64,000 nt of DNA, taken from positions 73,797 through 137,796 of the forward strand of contig JAZUBU010000005.1 in the NCBI GenBank assembly GCA_045638645.1, written 5' to 3'. A program made the translations under genes and the position numbers. Below the pieces are notes generated by a model. It worked only from the letters and a program-made list of their open reading frames with translations, searched no databases and was not told the DNA's origin. Positions 35,083-44,728 of the stretch are shown here, in pieces; position 1 is the first letter of the stretch, and each line of letters begins with the position of its first letter. The DNA comes from JAGCJX01 sp045638645. Its GTDB lineage: Bacteria; Bacteroidota; Bacteroidia; Bacteroidales; UBA932.

Positions 35083-35115
35083 CTTATTTATGCATTCAAA
35101 AGATGATTGCTTGGA

Positions 35116-36987
35116 CTACCAACCCGGGTTTTGCTCGATAATAGCAATATTGGGATTGGTTGCATTCTTGCTCGAATATGAGTCAATTACGTCTGTACAA
35201 ATCGGAGCCAGGTAGTGCTTTTCAGCAGCTACAACAGCACGGTTTTGTACGCCACGAGGCAAGTAGAAACCTACCATGTCAGCCTTGTTGGTACCATCAA
35301 ATTCAACAACAGTACCATCCAACTTTTGTACAAAGATTTGGCCTGCATTGGCTTCGGTAAGGAGGTCGAATTTGGTGGTAACACCATCCAAATTGGTTGT
35401 GTTCAAGTCAACCCAAGCACCCAACAACAAGTCAGGGTTCTTGTCACCATCCATGTAGTCCAATTTATGCCAACGACGCAAGTCGAGGAGACGGTAGTTT
35501 TCGAATACGAATTCCATACGACGTTCACGACGGATTTCCCACATCAACGGAGAAACGTCAGCATCGCGGCTGGGGTCGTTCGGAAGGCTGTTGAGTTGCA
35601 AAGCTGCGGTTTGTTTCACACCTTTCGCTTGTGCTTCAGCATCCAAGGGACGAGTACGGATCGCATTGATAGAAACGTTCAAGTCTTCTTGGGTTACAGC
35701 TGCTCCACTGTAGTTTTCAGCCAGGATTTGTTTTGCTTCAATCCAGTTCAAAACAACTTCTGCCAAACGCAAGCAAGGATAACCGTTGGTATTGGTGTTG
35801 GAACCGTATTTTGCAGGGTAAGCACCACCGTAGTAAGTTACACCCACGCGGTCGATGAATTTGCAAGTGTACAACAAGGTTGCTGAAGAAGAGTTTGCTT
35901 CATGCCAGAAAGAGGCTTCGAAACGAGGGTCACGGTCAACTACCAAGTGTGACAAATCAAAGTTTTCATCGTTGTTTTCGTTCCAGGTCTTACCGTTGTT
36001 TGAGATGAAAGATTTGATCAAGGCGAGGTTCGCAGCAGGACCTTGGCTTTCAGTCAAGTTTGAGTAAGAAGCAATACAGTGACGAACTGCCAACGCATCG
36101 CTGTACTCACGGTACATAATCACTTCACCACCCGGGTTAGAGAATGATCCGAACAAAGAGCGGAAGTCAACGGTGAAAGCATATTTACCAGAATCCATCA
36201 CGAATTTGGCAGCTTCTTCAGCCATTGCCAAGTACTTCGCAGCACGTTCAGCATCACCAACACCTTCGTGGAAAGTATACCAGCTACCTTCAAACAACAT
36301 TGCGCGAGAGATCATCGCAGCGGCCATGTAACGGTTTACATAGCTGGCACCGTCGTCCAGGCGGATGTTGTCCATAGCATAGTCAAAGTCATCGTATACT
36401 TTGTCCATCACCAAGGTACGGGGATCACGGGGTTTGTATTGACCTTCGATATCGGTATCAGAAACCACTTTGTCATAGTAAGGAACATCACCGAAAGATT
36501 GTACAAGGCTAGCATATTCGTAACCACGGAAGAAACGGGCAATACCCATCCAGTGGTTGTATGCTTCATCAGCCAAGTAACCGTTTTCTTTCATCATGTC
36601 CAAACGTTCGATCAACGTATTCCATTTACGAACCCAACCAAAGTTCCAGGGAGCAGCACCGGTTTGTGACAACCAGTTCACACCTTCGTTACGGTACCAG
36701 TTATCAGCCGGCACAGAAGCTTGGAAGGAAATTTGTTTGTTAGCTTGGGTCATATCATCGTTGAAGTTTGCTCCACGATAAGGAGTGAAAGCAGTACCCC
36801 AACCAGTGTTGTAACCATTGAAATAGTTTGCGTACGCACCGTTTACGAACAAACGAACATTTGACTCATTTGTCCAATAGTTGGAATTGTCCATTGCAGA
36901 TTTTTGCGGACGATCCAAGAATCCGGAGCAAGAGCCGGCCAACATCAAAACAGCCAGCGATGCAATTGTTAAAAAGTATTTTTTCAT
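35116..36987 (-). CDS. SusD/RagB-family nutrient-binding lipoprotein
   Basis: 623 residues with lipoprotein signal MKKYFLTIASLAVLMLAGSC (Cys20). The N-terminal SusD domain shows GFLDRPQKSAMDNSNYWTNE and RFFRGYEYASLVQSFGDVPY (TPR-like helices); the C-terminal domain has INAIRTRPLDAEAQ, RRERRMEFVFENYRLLDLRR and YYLPRGVQNR-like elements. SusD proteins form a lid on their SusC partner and bind the ligand at the cell surface. It is 14 nt downstream of susC in one operon. Neighbouring hydrolases are absent, so the ligand cannot be inferred. Confidence 0.94.
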   Translation of the reverse strand: MKKYFLTIASLAVLMLAGSCSGFLDRPQKSAMDNSNYWTNESNVRLFVNGAYANYFNGYNTGWGTAFTPYRGANFNDDMTQANKQISFQASVPADNWYRNEGVNWLSQTGAAPWNFGWVRKWNTLIERLDMMKENGYLADEAYNHWMGIARFFRGYEYASLVQSFGDVPYYDKVVSDTDIEGQYKPRDPRTLVMDKVYDDFDYAMDNIRLDDGASYVNRYMAAAMISRAMLFEGSWYTFHEGVGDAERAAKYLAMAEEAAKFVMDSGKYAFTVDFRSLFGSFSNPGGEVIMYREYSDALAVRHCIASYSNLTESQGPAANLALIKSFISNNGKTWNENNDENFDLSHLVVDRDPRFEASFWHEANSSSATLLYTCKFIDRVGVTYYGGAYPAKYGSNTNTNGYPCLRLAEVVLNWIEAKQILAENYSGAAVTQEDLNVSINAIRTRPLDAEAQAKGVKQTAALQLNSLPNDPSRDADVSPLMWEIRRERRMEFVFENYRLLDLRRWHKLDYMDGDKNPDLLLGAWVDLNTTNLDGVTTKFDLLTEANAGQIFVQKLDGTVVEFDGTNKADMVGFYLPRGVQNRAVVAAEKHYLAPICTDVIDSYSSKNATNPNIAIIEQNPGW

Positions 36988-37001
36988 ATCCTTGTTACCC
37001 G

Positions 37002-40000
37002 TTAGAAGTTAATTTGGAGACCGAATGAAGCAGTTTTGAAGGCAGGAGTACCTACGCCGACACGACCACTGTTGTAGTCGGTAGTGTTCAACATAGAGTA
37101 ACCAGCGATTGCTTCAGGATCGATAGGAAGACCGTTCAAGTTGTCGAAGGTCAAGAAGTTTTCCAATGCAACGTATACGCGTACTTTGTTCAACAAGGCT
37201 TTCTTGGTCAACTTTTCAGGCAAAGTATAACCGAAGGTCAAGTTTTTCAGACGCAAGTAAGACATATCCAACAAGTAGCGGGATTGTACCTGCATGTTGT
37301 TGATACTTGCAGAAGCACCGTTGTTGAATGCGCGAGGCCAGAATGCGTCTTCGTTCACGCCTTCAATCCAGAAGTCACCTGCCATAGCTTGCGGCATAGC
37401 TCCATCTGAAGAGTTCCAACCGGCTTGTGAGAGCGGAGAGTCTGCCCACATTTCACGTTTGCCGACACCTTGGAAGAATACGGAGAAGTCAAAACCTTTC
37501 CATGCCAAAGCCAAACGGAGGCTGTATTCGTAACGAGGAGTGGTATTACCGATCACTTTCAAGTCACCATGATCTTTGAGGCTTCTTTTACCAGCGTCGA
37601 TCTTACCGTCACCGTTCAAATCTTTGAACTTCACGTCACCAGCACCGAATTTGAAAGAAGAAGAGTTTTGCAAGTAACCTTGGGTCACACCGTCTTTGGT
37701 TTCGTATACTTCATAATCTTCTTCGGTTTTGATCAGGTTGTAATCACCATTTTCGTTCAAAACGAAGTCGTCTTTGGTATAGAGGCGGTCAGTTTCATAA
37801 CCCCAGATTTCACCGATGGTCTTACCTACGTAGTATTCATCGATCAAGTTGGTTGAACCGTAAGCAGTCACTTTGGTCAAAGCATCCGCCAAGGTTGCGT
37901 CCACGGTCAAAGTCAGACCATTGCTGAATTGGTGACCGTAGTTAACAGCCAATTCCCAACCACGGGTACGGAATGAACCGAAGTTTCCTTTCGGAGCAGT
38001 AGTACCGAAGGTGTAAGAAACGCCTTCCATCGGAACCAACATGTTGTCGGTATCGCGTTGGAACCAGTCAAAGGTGAATGACAACGCACCGTCAGCAAAG
38101 AAGCTTGCGTCCACACCAAAGTCCAAGGTTACGATATCTTGCCAAGTAATAGCATCAGATACAGCAGCAGGTGTTCCGTAGTAAACCAATTTAGCACCAC
38201 TCATCACCCAAGCCAATTCGCTGCGGGACATGGTCGGAACATACAAGCTTGAAGGAACGGTTTGGTCACCGATAGAACCCCAGCTAGCACGGAGTTTCAA
38301 AGCGCTAACAGCTTGTTTTGCAAATGCCATCCAAGGTTCTTCCATCACACGCCAAGCAGCGGAGAAAGAAGGATACCAACGCCATTGCAGGTCGGTCGGG
38401 AATTTGGATGAACCGTCGTAACGGATGTTAGCTTCCAACAAGTAACGGTCTTTCAAAGCGTAGTTAACACGACCGAAGAAACCGAGTTGAGATTCCCAAG
38501 ACTCGCTACCACCTGAAGTTTGGGTACCGTTAGACAAGGTGAATTGAGGATTGTTGATGTCGATCAACGTAGTGATTTGTGACCAGTTGTATGCATAGTC
38601 ATATTTCACAGCATTCATACCTGCCAAGAAGTGGAAGTGATGCGTATCGTTGATGTTCAAGTCATAGTTGGTGGTCAAGTTCAAGGTTGAACGGGCACCA
38701 TCGCTGGCTTCACGACGTACGTGGTCCGGGTTAGAACCGTTTGAAGTGTATTGGTAGCAGTTCAACATGTAAGCATCTACCGTAGCAGGCATACCGTTGA
38801 ATTGAGACCATTCGTTGGTTGCTTGTGCGCGAGAACCGTCAGCATTGTAGCGAGGAAGGGGTGCTCCCCAAGTATCGCCACCGGTGAAACGGGTACCCGG
38901 AGCAAAGTATACAAACTCGTTGTTAGAGAAGGTGTAATCCAAATCGATGGTCCAGTCTTTCAACGGAGTGATGGTCAAACCAGCATTTGCACTGGTGTAG
39001 TTGGTAGTGCGGGTAGCTGTGTTTGCAGCAGCAGATTCGCAAGTAAAGTTACGCAACGGGTTGCCGTTTTCGTCAGCAGTCGTCAACGGGAAGGTAGGTC
39101 CCCAACGATAGAGGTAGTACCAAATATCGGCAGAAGTTGAGTTCGTAGCGTAAGCATAACGTTTTTGGCTTCTTGAATAAATCAAACCAGCGTGCAAATC
39201 CAAATATTGGTTGATTTTGGAGTTGATGCGTGCAGATGCATTCCAACGACGATAGTCATCGTGGTCAGCAGTCTTCATCATACCGCTTTGATCCAAGTAA
39301 CCTACAGACATGTTGTAAGTGGTATTGCCTGAGCGACCGTTTACAGAAATGTTGTGGTTGTGAGTGGGAGCCCATTCGCGTACTACATAATCATAGGGAT
39401 TGTAGGTACGAACACCAATCTTTTGGTTTTGGTTACTCGGGTGAGCATACCAGTCACGGCCATACACCATCGGAGCGTAAGGATCCAAGCTGTTACCGTA
39501 TTTTTCTTTCCATGCAACGGCTGCGTTGTAACCGTCACGGTCGATCAACCAGAAAGCACCTACAGGGGTAGTTGTACCTACGCGTTCTGCTGCTTCTACA
39601 GTATAACGCAAAGCGTCAACATCACCCATTTCGTAATCTTTCGCGATATTTTGGAAAGCGACGTTACCAGAATATTGTACATCCACGCGGTCTACGTTAG
39701 CACCTTTCTTTGAGGTCAACAAGATCACACCGAAAGCAGCCTTAGCACCGTAGATAGAAGCTGAAGCAGCATCTTTCAAAACGGTAACAGACTCGATGTC
39801 ATTCGGGTTCACCAAGTTGATGGAAGGAATTTCCACGTTGTCCAACAAAATCAGGGGTGAAGAAGAACCTTCGATGGAACCGATGGTACCACGGATACGC
39901 ATCACGGGATCAGAACCAACTTCACCTGAAGGAACAACAACGCTCAAACCAGGGGCAGTACCTTGCAAACCACGACCTACGTCAGCGATAGGACGGGCAA

Positions 40001-40418
40001 CCAAAGCTTCTTCCACATTCACGGAAGTAACCGCACCGGTCAAGTTTTCTTTCTTTTGGGTACCGAAACCTACGACAACAGCGTCAGCCAACATCGTAGC
40101 ATCTTCCACCAAAATTACATCAACAACGGCACGGCCGTTGATTGCGACGATTTGGTCTCTGTAACCCATGAAGGAGAATACCAAACGTCCATTTGCAGGA
40201 GCAGAAATGGAATAAGAACCATTTTCATCGGCCATCGTACCGACTTGGGTTCCTTCCACCAGAACATAGGCACCGACAACCGGCTCTCCTGCACCGTCAA
40301 TAACGGTTCCCTTAACGGTAATGTTCTGTGCTGAGATGGTTCCAACTGCCAAAAGCAGGGAACAGAGAACAAGCATTGCGCTGCGCAATGACTTTCTCAT
40401 TCTTTCTGAAGTGAACAT
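37002..40418 (-). CDS. SusC/RagA-family TonB-linked outer membrane transporter
   Basis: 1138 residues from ATG 40418 (ATG 40400 gives a second possible start with the same signal peptide, SAMLVLCSLLLAVGTISAQ). After the signal come a carboxypeptidase-D regulatory-like domain (VKGTVIDGAGEPVVGAYVLV), the TonB box/plug start DAVVVGFGTQKKENLTGAVT, the plug motif NPNDIESVTVLKDAASASIY, and the 22-strand barrel ending in FGLQINF. It imports a large ligand with its SusD partner, powered by TonB-ExbBD encoded elsewhere. No N-terminal anti-sigma-interacting domain is present, so it is not of the ECF-signalling type. Codon use is biased, suggesting strong expression. Confidence 0.95.
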   Translation of the reverse strand: MFTSERMRKSLRSAMLVLCSLLLAVGTISAQNITVKGTVIDGAGEPVVGAYVLVEGTQVGTMADENGSYSISAPANGRLVFSFMGYRDQIVAINGRAVVDVILVEDATMLADAVVVGFGTQKKENLTGAVTSVNVEEALVARPIADVGRGLQGTAPGLSVVVPSGEVGSDPVMRIRGTIGSIEGSSSPLILLDNVEIPSINLVNPNDIESVTVLKDAASASIYGAKAAFGVILLTSKKGANVDRVDVQYSGNVAFQNIAKDYEMGDVDALRYTVEAAERVGTTTPVGAFWLIDRDGYNAAVAWKEKYGNSLDPYAPMVYGRDWYAHPSNQNQKIGVRTYNPYDYVVREWAPTHNHNISVNGRSGNTTYNMSVGYLDQSGMMKTADHDDYRRWNASARINSKINQYLDLHAGLIYSRSQKRYAYATNSTSADIWYYLYRWGPTFPLTTADENGNPLRNFTCESAAANTATRTTNYTSANAGLTITPLKDWTIDLDYTFSNNEFVYFAPGTRFTGGDTWGAPLPRYNADGSRAQATNEWSQFNGMPATVDAYMLNCYQYTSNGSNPDHVRREASDGARSTLNLTTNYDLNINDTHHFHFLAGMNAVKYDYAYNWSQITTLIDINNPQFTLSNGTQTSGGSESWESQLGFFGRVNYALKDRYLLEANIRYDGSSKFPTDLQWRWYPSFSAAWRVMEEPWMAFAKQAVSALKLRASWGSIGDQTVPSSLYVPTMSRSELAWVMSGAKLVYYGTPAAVSDAITWQDIVTLDFGVDASFFADGALSFTFDWFQRDTDNMLVPMEGVSYTFGTTAPKGNFGSFRTRGWELAVNYGHQFSNGLTLTVDATLADALTKVTAYGSTNLIDEYYVGKTIGEIWGYETDRLYTKDDFVLNENGDYNLIKTEEDYEVYETKDGVTQGYLQNSSSFKFGAGDVKFKDLNGDGKIDAGKRSLKDHGDLKVIGNTTPRYEYSLRLALAWKGFDFSVFFQGVGKREMWADSPLSQAGWNSSDGAMPQAMAGDFWIEGVNEDAFWPRAFNNGASASINNMQVQSRYLLDMSYLRLKNLTFGYTLPEKLTKKALLNKVRVYVALENFLTFDNLNGLPIDPEAIAGYSMLNTTDYNSGRVGVGTPAFKTASFGLQINF

Positions 40419-40494
40419 AAATAAGATTTTAGGTTTATAAAAAAACGTATTATTTAGGTTTTGAACCGAATAATATCCAACAATTCTTAGAACG

Positions 40495-40526
40495 CAAATT
40501 TGCAAAATTTATTTCTAAAAATCAAA
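40495..40526 (-). promoter_or_regulatory. Probable susC promoter
   Basis: On the minus strand: TTTG (40523-40526), a 20-nt spacer, then CAAATTTG (40495-40502), which has CA instead of TA at the first two positions. It overlaps the end of the DUF456 gene and predicts an AT-rich leader of about 75 nt. The -7 box is part of a perfect palindrome GCAAATTTGC (40494-40503). Confidence 0.5.
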
Positions 40527-41004
40527 ATCCGGAAATAATATAATACAGCAAAAAAATTGAAATTATCAATTTTGCTCCAGTGCCTAACAAAAACCCTACA
40601 AATGTGCCCCAAGCAGCCCGGAAAGAATCATCTGAAGACTTTTGCTCCAGGAAACGTTCGGCCAGATAAGCTCCCAGAAAAGACCCCAGAATCATGCCCA
40701 GCGGAGGTAAAAACGGGATCCCCACCAGCATCCCGACCAACGAGGCCCGGGAAGCGGACTTTGACCCTCCGGTCTTGCGCGTATAATAGGCCGGGATGAG
40801 GTAATCCAACACCGTCACCGCCACTACCACAATGAGCCAGACCCACATGCCACCCGCAGACATCACATCCGGGTCATTGCCCCAAAAATAAAGCAGGACC
40901 AAGCCTGCATAACTCAACGGAGGACCCGGCAACACCGGTAAAAAGCAACCCAACAAACCGACAATCCCCATCAACAGGGCCAATACATCGAGCAATACAT
41001 CCAT
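40522..41004 (-). CDS. DUF456-family membrane protein
   Basis: 160 residues with four hydrophobic segments. The DUF456 pattern is clear: LGCFLPVLPGPPLSYAGLVL in the first half and GMLVGIPFLPPLGMILGSFL with GAYLAERF in the second, giving two glycine-rich repeats with small helix hairpins. Function unknown in the family. Its stop lies beside the likely susC -33 box. A TACCTTTG -7 box (41028-41035, minus strand) precedes it, in a short region shared with the divergent M24 aminopeptidase gene. Confidence 0.9.
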   Translation of the reverse strand: MDVLLDVLALLMGIVGLLGCFLPVLPGPPLSYAGLVLLYFWGNDPDVMSAGGMWVWLIVVVAVTVLDYLIPAYYTRKTGGSKSASRASLVGMLVGIPFLPPLGMILGSFLGAYLAERFLEQKSSDDSFRAAWGTFVGFLLGTGAKLIISIFLLYYIISGF

Positions 41005-41056
41005 ATCCTTTTCTGTTTTATGTCCAACAAAGGTAAAAATTGTTCCATTTTTTTCC

Positions 41057-41064
41057 TATTTTTG
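41057..41064 (+). promoter_or_regulatory. -7 promoter element of the M24 aminopeptidase gene
   Basis: TATTTTTG lies 17 nt before the ATG at 41082. A TTG at 41040-41042 is closer than the normal spacing. Confidence 0.4.
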
Positions 41065-41081
41065 CCAAAAACCATAGAAAA

Positions 41082-42476
41082 ATGTTTGCAAAAGAAATTT
41101 ACCAAAGCCGGCGAGCCCGACTGATTGAACAAATGGATAACGGCATCCTGCTCTTCCTCGGAAACAGCGAAGCCCCCCTCAACTATGTAAGCAACTGCTA
41201 CAAATTCCGTCAAGACAGTTCTTTCCTGTATTTCTTCGGTTTACAGGATCCTGATTTTGCCGCCATCATCGACGTAGAGAGCGGAGAAGAAATCATTTTC
41301 GGCAACGATGTGGACATGGACGACATCATCTGGATGGGTCCCCAACCTTTCGTCAACGAAAAGGCTGCCTCGGTAGGCGTCAGCAAGAGCGCACCCCTGA
41401 AAGAATTGGACAACTACCTGGCAAAGGCGCTCCAGCAAGGAAGAAAGATCCACTACCTGCCGCCGTACCGCAACCACAACAAGATTCAACTGAACCGCTG
41501 GTTGAACATTCCCTTTGATGCCCTGAAACAAAATGCATCCGAAGCATTCATCAAAGCCGTCGTCAAACTGCGTCTGATCAAAGAAGATTGTGAAATCCAA
41601 GAAATCGAACAAGCTTGCAACCTGGGTTATGCCATGCACATGACCGCCATGAAGATGGCCCGTCTCGGCATGATCGAACAGCAGCTGGTCGGCATGATGG
41701 AAGGCATCTGCGCTGCCGAAGGCCACTTCCCTTCATTCCCGATCATCCTGTCCCAAAACGGTGAAACCCTGCACAACCACATGCACCACCAAGTCCTGAC
41801 CGAGGGACGCATGCTGGTCATTGATGCCGGAGCCGAAATCAACTCCTGCTACGCATCTGACTTCACCCGGACACTGCCTTCTTCCGGCAAATTCAACCAA
41901 CGCCAACGCGAAATCTACGAAATCGTTTCCGCTGCGAACAACCTGGGTATTGCCCTGTCCAAACCGGGCATCACCTACACACAAGTTCACCTGAGCGTTG
42001 CCCGCCTGCTCACCGAAGGCCTCAAGAACCTGGGCTTGATGAAAGGCGATGTGGACGAAGCCGTAGCTGCCGGTGCCCATGCACTGTTCATGCCTCATGG
42101 TTTGGGCCACCACATGGGATTGGATGTACACGACATGGAAGATTTGGGCGAAAACTATGTAGGATACGACGATACCTACAAACGCTCTACCCAATTCGGT
42201 CTCGCCTCCTTGCGTATGGGCAAGATGCTGGAAAAAGGCCACGTAGTTACCGTAGAGCCGGGTATCTATTTTATTCCTGCATTGATTGAACAATGGAAAG
42301 AAGAAGGCACCAACGCCGAATTCATCAACTTTGACCGTCTGGAAGCTTATTACGATTTCGGAGGTATCCGCATCGAAGATGACATCTTGCTGACCGACGA
42401 CGGTTGTCGTCTGTTGGGTAGCGAACGCCTGCCTAACACTCCGGAAGCTGTAGAAGAGGCGATGCGACACGAATAA
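41082..42476 (+). CDS. Xaa-Pro aminopeptidase (M24 family)
   Basis: 464 residues from ATG 41082. The N-terminal AMP_N domain begins FAKEIYQSRRARLIEQM and includes SFLYFFGLQDPDFAAII. The pita-bread metallopeptidase domain shows the dinuclear metal ligands: VIDAGAEINSCYASDFTRTL (two Asp), HGLGHHMGLDVHDM (His), TVEPGIYFIPAL (Glu) and GGIRIEDDILLT (Glu). It removes N-terminal residues before proline. The absence of a signal peptide suggests a cytoplasmic enzyme. It could act with the DPP5-like lipoprotein in peptide use. The 3' end overlaps lpxK by 44 nt in convergent orientation. Confidence 0.95.
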   Translation: MFAKEIYQSRRARLIEQMDNGILLFLGNSEAPLNYVSNCYKFRQDSSFLYFFGLQDPDFAAIIDVESGEEIIFGNDVDMDDIIWMGPQPFVNEKAASVGVSKSAPLKELDNYLAKALQQGRKIHYLPPYRNHNKIQLNRWLNIPFDALKQNASEAFIKAVVKLRLIKEDCEIQEIEQACNLGYAMHMTAMKMARLGMIEQQLVGMMEGICAAEGHFPSFPIILSQNGETLHNHMHHQVLTEGRMLVIDAGAEINSCYASDFTRTLPSSGKFNQRQREIYEIVSAANNLGIALSKPGITYTQVHLSVARLLTEGLKNLGLMKGDVDEAVAAGAHALFMPHGLGHHMGLDVHDMEDLGENYVGYDDTYKRSTQFGLASLRMGKMLEKGHVVTVEPGIYFIPALIEQWKEEGTNAEFINFDRLEAYYDFGGIRIEDDILLTDDGCRLLGSERLPNTPEAVEEAMRHE

Positions 42477-43485
42477 ATTCCGCCTCACTGGACGGAGCAA
42501 TGATTTCCGCCTCAATGGGGATGTAGAACATCCGCTCCTGCAAACTCAAAGGGACGTCTGACCAACGAATGCGTCGGGCGTCCTTTTCTGTTGTCAATAC
42601 CACAGCGGTCGGGGATTTGACAATCCAGCGTTCCAGACTCTTCCACTCTGACACCGTAAAATCATGATGATCAGAGAACCGACGATGGCCCAACAGTTGA
42701 TAATGGGTTCGCACATGGGTCACCAGAGGACGGTCGTCTGCAATCCCCGTAAAAAGAAAGGCCCGGGGAGAGTAAACATAGCGAAGATCCGCCTTATCGG
42801 TAACCGGCTGGGGTTTGGCATAAACAAAACGGGAAAAGAACAGGGGCTGTGTTTCCTTTAACCGAAGGTCCGATCGCCACTGCTGAATTTCTTCATCCGA
42901 GATAGCTGATCCGGGGTATTTGGTCACTACCACACAATCCGCCCGACGAATCTCTCCCGGCAGGTCCCGCAAACGGCCCAAAGGCAAGAGGTGATCCCGG
43001 TGCAAGGGCCGGTTGTGATTGACCAGCACCACCGAATAGCGTGGCAGTACGGCCCGGTGCTGGAAAGCATCATCCAGAAGGATCAACTGCGGACGAACCG
43101 AATCGTCTTCCGCCAACAAGGTGTCAATCGCCCGACGCCGGTCTGCATCCACCACCATGCGGATGTGGGGATATTTCCGTTTGATCTGCAAGGGCTCGTC
43201 CCCCACAGCACGGGCTTCATCTGACAACTGTACCTCGCGATAGCCCTTTGTTTTGCGGCCATAACCTCGGGATACCACGGCAAGACGATACTTTTCTCCG
43301 TAAATCCGGATCAACCACTCAATGTGGGGAGTCTTGCCCGTCCCTCCCACCGTAATGTTTCCCACGGAAACAACCGGCACCGGATAGGCTCTACTCTTCC
43401 AAATACCTCTATTATAAAGGAAGTGCCGCACCTTCAAGGAAAGGTAGTACGGAAACAACAACAGGATATCAGTCAATGGGATCAT
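42433..43485 (-). CDS. lpxK: Tetraacyldisaccharide 4'-kinase
   Basis: 350 residues from ATG 43485; an upstream in-frame TTG lies beyond the -7 box and is unlikely. A hydrophobic N-terminal helix (PLTDILLLFPYYLSL) anchors it to the inner membrane. VPVVSVGNITVGGTGKTPHI is the LpxK P-loop, and LILLDDAFQHRAVLPRYSVV carries the DDxxQHR-type motif. It phosphorylates the 4' position of the lipid A disaccharide precursor. A TACCTTTG box at 43495-43502 (minus strand) leaves only 9 nt before the ATG. The gene is divergent from an acetyltransferase-like gene. Confidence 0.95.
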   Translation of the reverse strand: MIPLTDILLLFPYYLSLKVRHFLYNRGIWKSRAYPVPVVSVGNITVGGTGKTPHIEWLIRIYGEKYRLAVVSRGYGRKTKGYREVQLSDEARAVGDEPLQIKRKYPHIRMVVDADRRRAIDTLLAEDDSVRPQLILLDDAFQHRAVLPRYSVVLVNHNRPLHRDHLLPLGRLRDLPGEIRRADCVVVTKYPGSAISDEEIQQWRSDLRLKETQPLFFSRFVYAKPQPVTDKADLRYVYSPRAFLFTGIADDRPLVTHVRTHYQLLGHRRFSDHHDFTVSEWKSLERWIVKSPTAVVLTTEKDARRIRWSDVPLSLQERMFYIPIEAEIIAPSSEAEFIRVASPLLQLPEC

Positions 43486-43494
43486 AACAATGAG

Positions 43495-43530
43495 CAAAGG
43501 TAACAATTTTGTAAAGATTCACTATCTTTG
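43495..43530. promoter_or_regulatory. Divergent -7 elements between lpxK and the acetyltransferase-like gene
   Basis: TACCTTTG on the minus strand at 43495-43502 (for lpxK) and TATCTTTG on the plus strand at 43523-43530 (for the gene at 43555). Neither has a clear -33 box at the standard distance. Confidence 0.5.
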
Positions 43531-43554
43531 CCCGCACTAAAACCTAAACAAACG

Positions 43555-44703
43555 ATGTCTCTTACCCTGCTCCAAGTCTCCAACAAGCGCGAGCTGAAGG
43601 AATTCATTGATTTCCCCAACCGGCTATACGAGAATTGCGCCAACTGGGTCCCTGCGCTGGCAGCCGATGAATATGCCACCCTGGATCCTCTGAAAAATGC
43701 CGCCTTCCAGCACTGTCGGGCCGTCTATTTTCTGGTCCGGAAAGACAACCGGACCGTGGGCCGCATTGCCGGCATTATCAACGACAAGGCCAATGCAACT
43801 TGGGGAGAAGATACCGTCCGCTTTGGCTGGTACGACATGGAAGACGATATCCGCATCAGCAAAACCCTAATTCAGGCGGTTGCCGACTGGGGCCGTTCAC
43901 AAGGAATGACCACCATCAAAGGTCCCCTGGGCTTCTCCGACATGGACAAAGAAGGACTGCTGGTGGACGGATTCGAAAATCTGCCCTCCATCACCACCCT
44001 CTACAACCATCCCTACTACGGAGAGCATTTGGAGCAGCTCGGTTTCTCCAAAGATGTAGACTGGACCCAACGCATCATGAAAGTGCCGGAAGAAGTCTCC
44101 GAACGCACTCAGCGGTTTGCCAAAACCATCGAAGAAAAGGTCGGCGTCCGCATGCTTCATCCCCGCTCCTCAAGCGAAGTCCGGAAATATGGCAAAGGCA
44201 TTTTTGATCTGTTGAACCGCAGTTTTCATGTCCTGTACGAATACTCACTTCTCAATGATGAGCAGATTAATGCCTACATCCAACAATACCTGCCCTTTGT
44301 TCACAAAGATTTTGTGGCCATTGTTCTGAACCAGGAAGACGAAGTCGTTGGTTTCGCCATGACCATTCCCTCCTTGTCCAAAGCCATGCAGAAAGCAAAA
44401 GGACGTCTCTTCCCCTTTGGGTTCATCCACCTGCTGAAAGGATTAAGACAACGGAAACTGGCAGAACTGCTGATGATCGGCATCGATCCCCGCTACCAGA
44501 ACAAAGGATTGAATGCACTGATATTCAATTATCTTCATTCCAATTATATCAAACAAAAAGTACAATGGATGGTGACCAACCCCCAATTGGAGCACAATTT
44601 TGCCTCACAAAACCTGTTCTCCCGGTTTGAGTCATCCCCGTACATGAGAAGACGGTGCTACTCGGCTCCACTACACGAACTGAACCTTCAGGGATCCCGA
44701 TAA
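43555..44703 (+). CDS. GNAT-like acetyltransferase family protein, substrate unknown
   Basis: 382 residues from ATG 43555. The N-terminal part (LKEFIDFPNRLYENCANWVP) and the segment FLVRKDNRTVGRIAGIINDK resemble GNAT-fold beta strands; a second GNAT-like half lies near the C-terminus (VVGFAMTIPSLSKAMQKAKG, LLMIGIDPRYQNKGLNALIF, the last like the acetyl-CoA R/QxxGxG/A loop). Bacteroidota genomes carry such proteins of about 380 residues annotated as N-acetyltransferases. The substrate is unknown. dusB follows after 25 nt. Confidence 0.75.
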   Translation: MSLTLLQVSNKRELKEFIDFPNRLYENCANWVPALAADEYATLDPLKNAAFQHCRAVYFLVRKDNRTVGRIAGIINDKANATWGEDTVRFGWYDMEDDIRISKTLIQAVADWGRSQGMTTIKGPLGFSDMDKEGLLVDGFENLPSITTLYNHPYYGEHLEQLGFSKDVDWTQRIMKVPEEVSERTQRFAKTIEEKVGVRMLHPRSSSEVRKYGKGIFDLLNRSFHVLYEYSLLNDEQINAYIQQYLPFVHKDFVAIVLNQEDEVVGFAMTIPSLSKAMQKAKGRLFPFGFIHLLKGLRQRKLAELLMIGIDPRYQNKGLNALIFNYLHSNYIKQKVQWMVTNPQLEHNFASQNLFSRFESSPYMRRRCYSAPLHELNLQGSR

Positions 44704-44728
44704 TTCCTATCATTAAACCACAACAACC

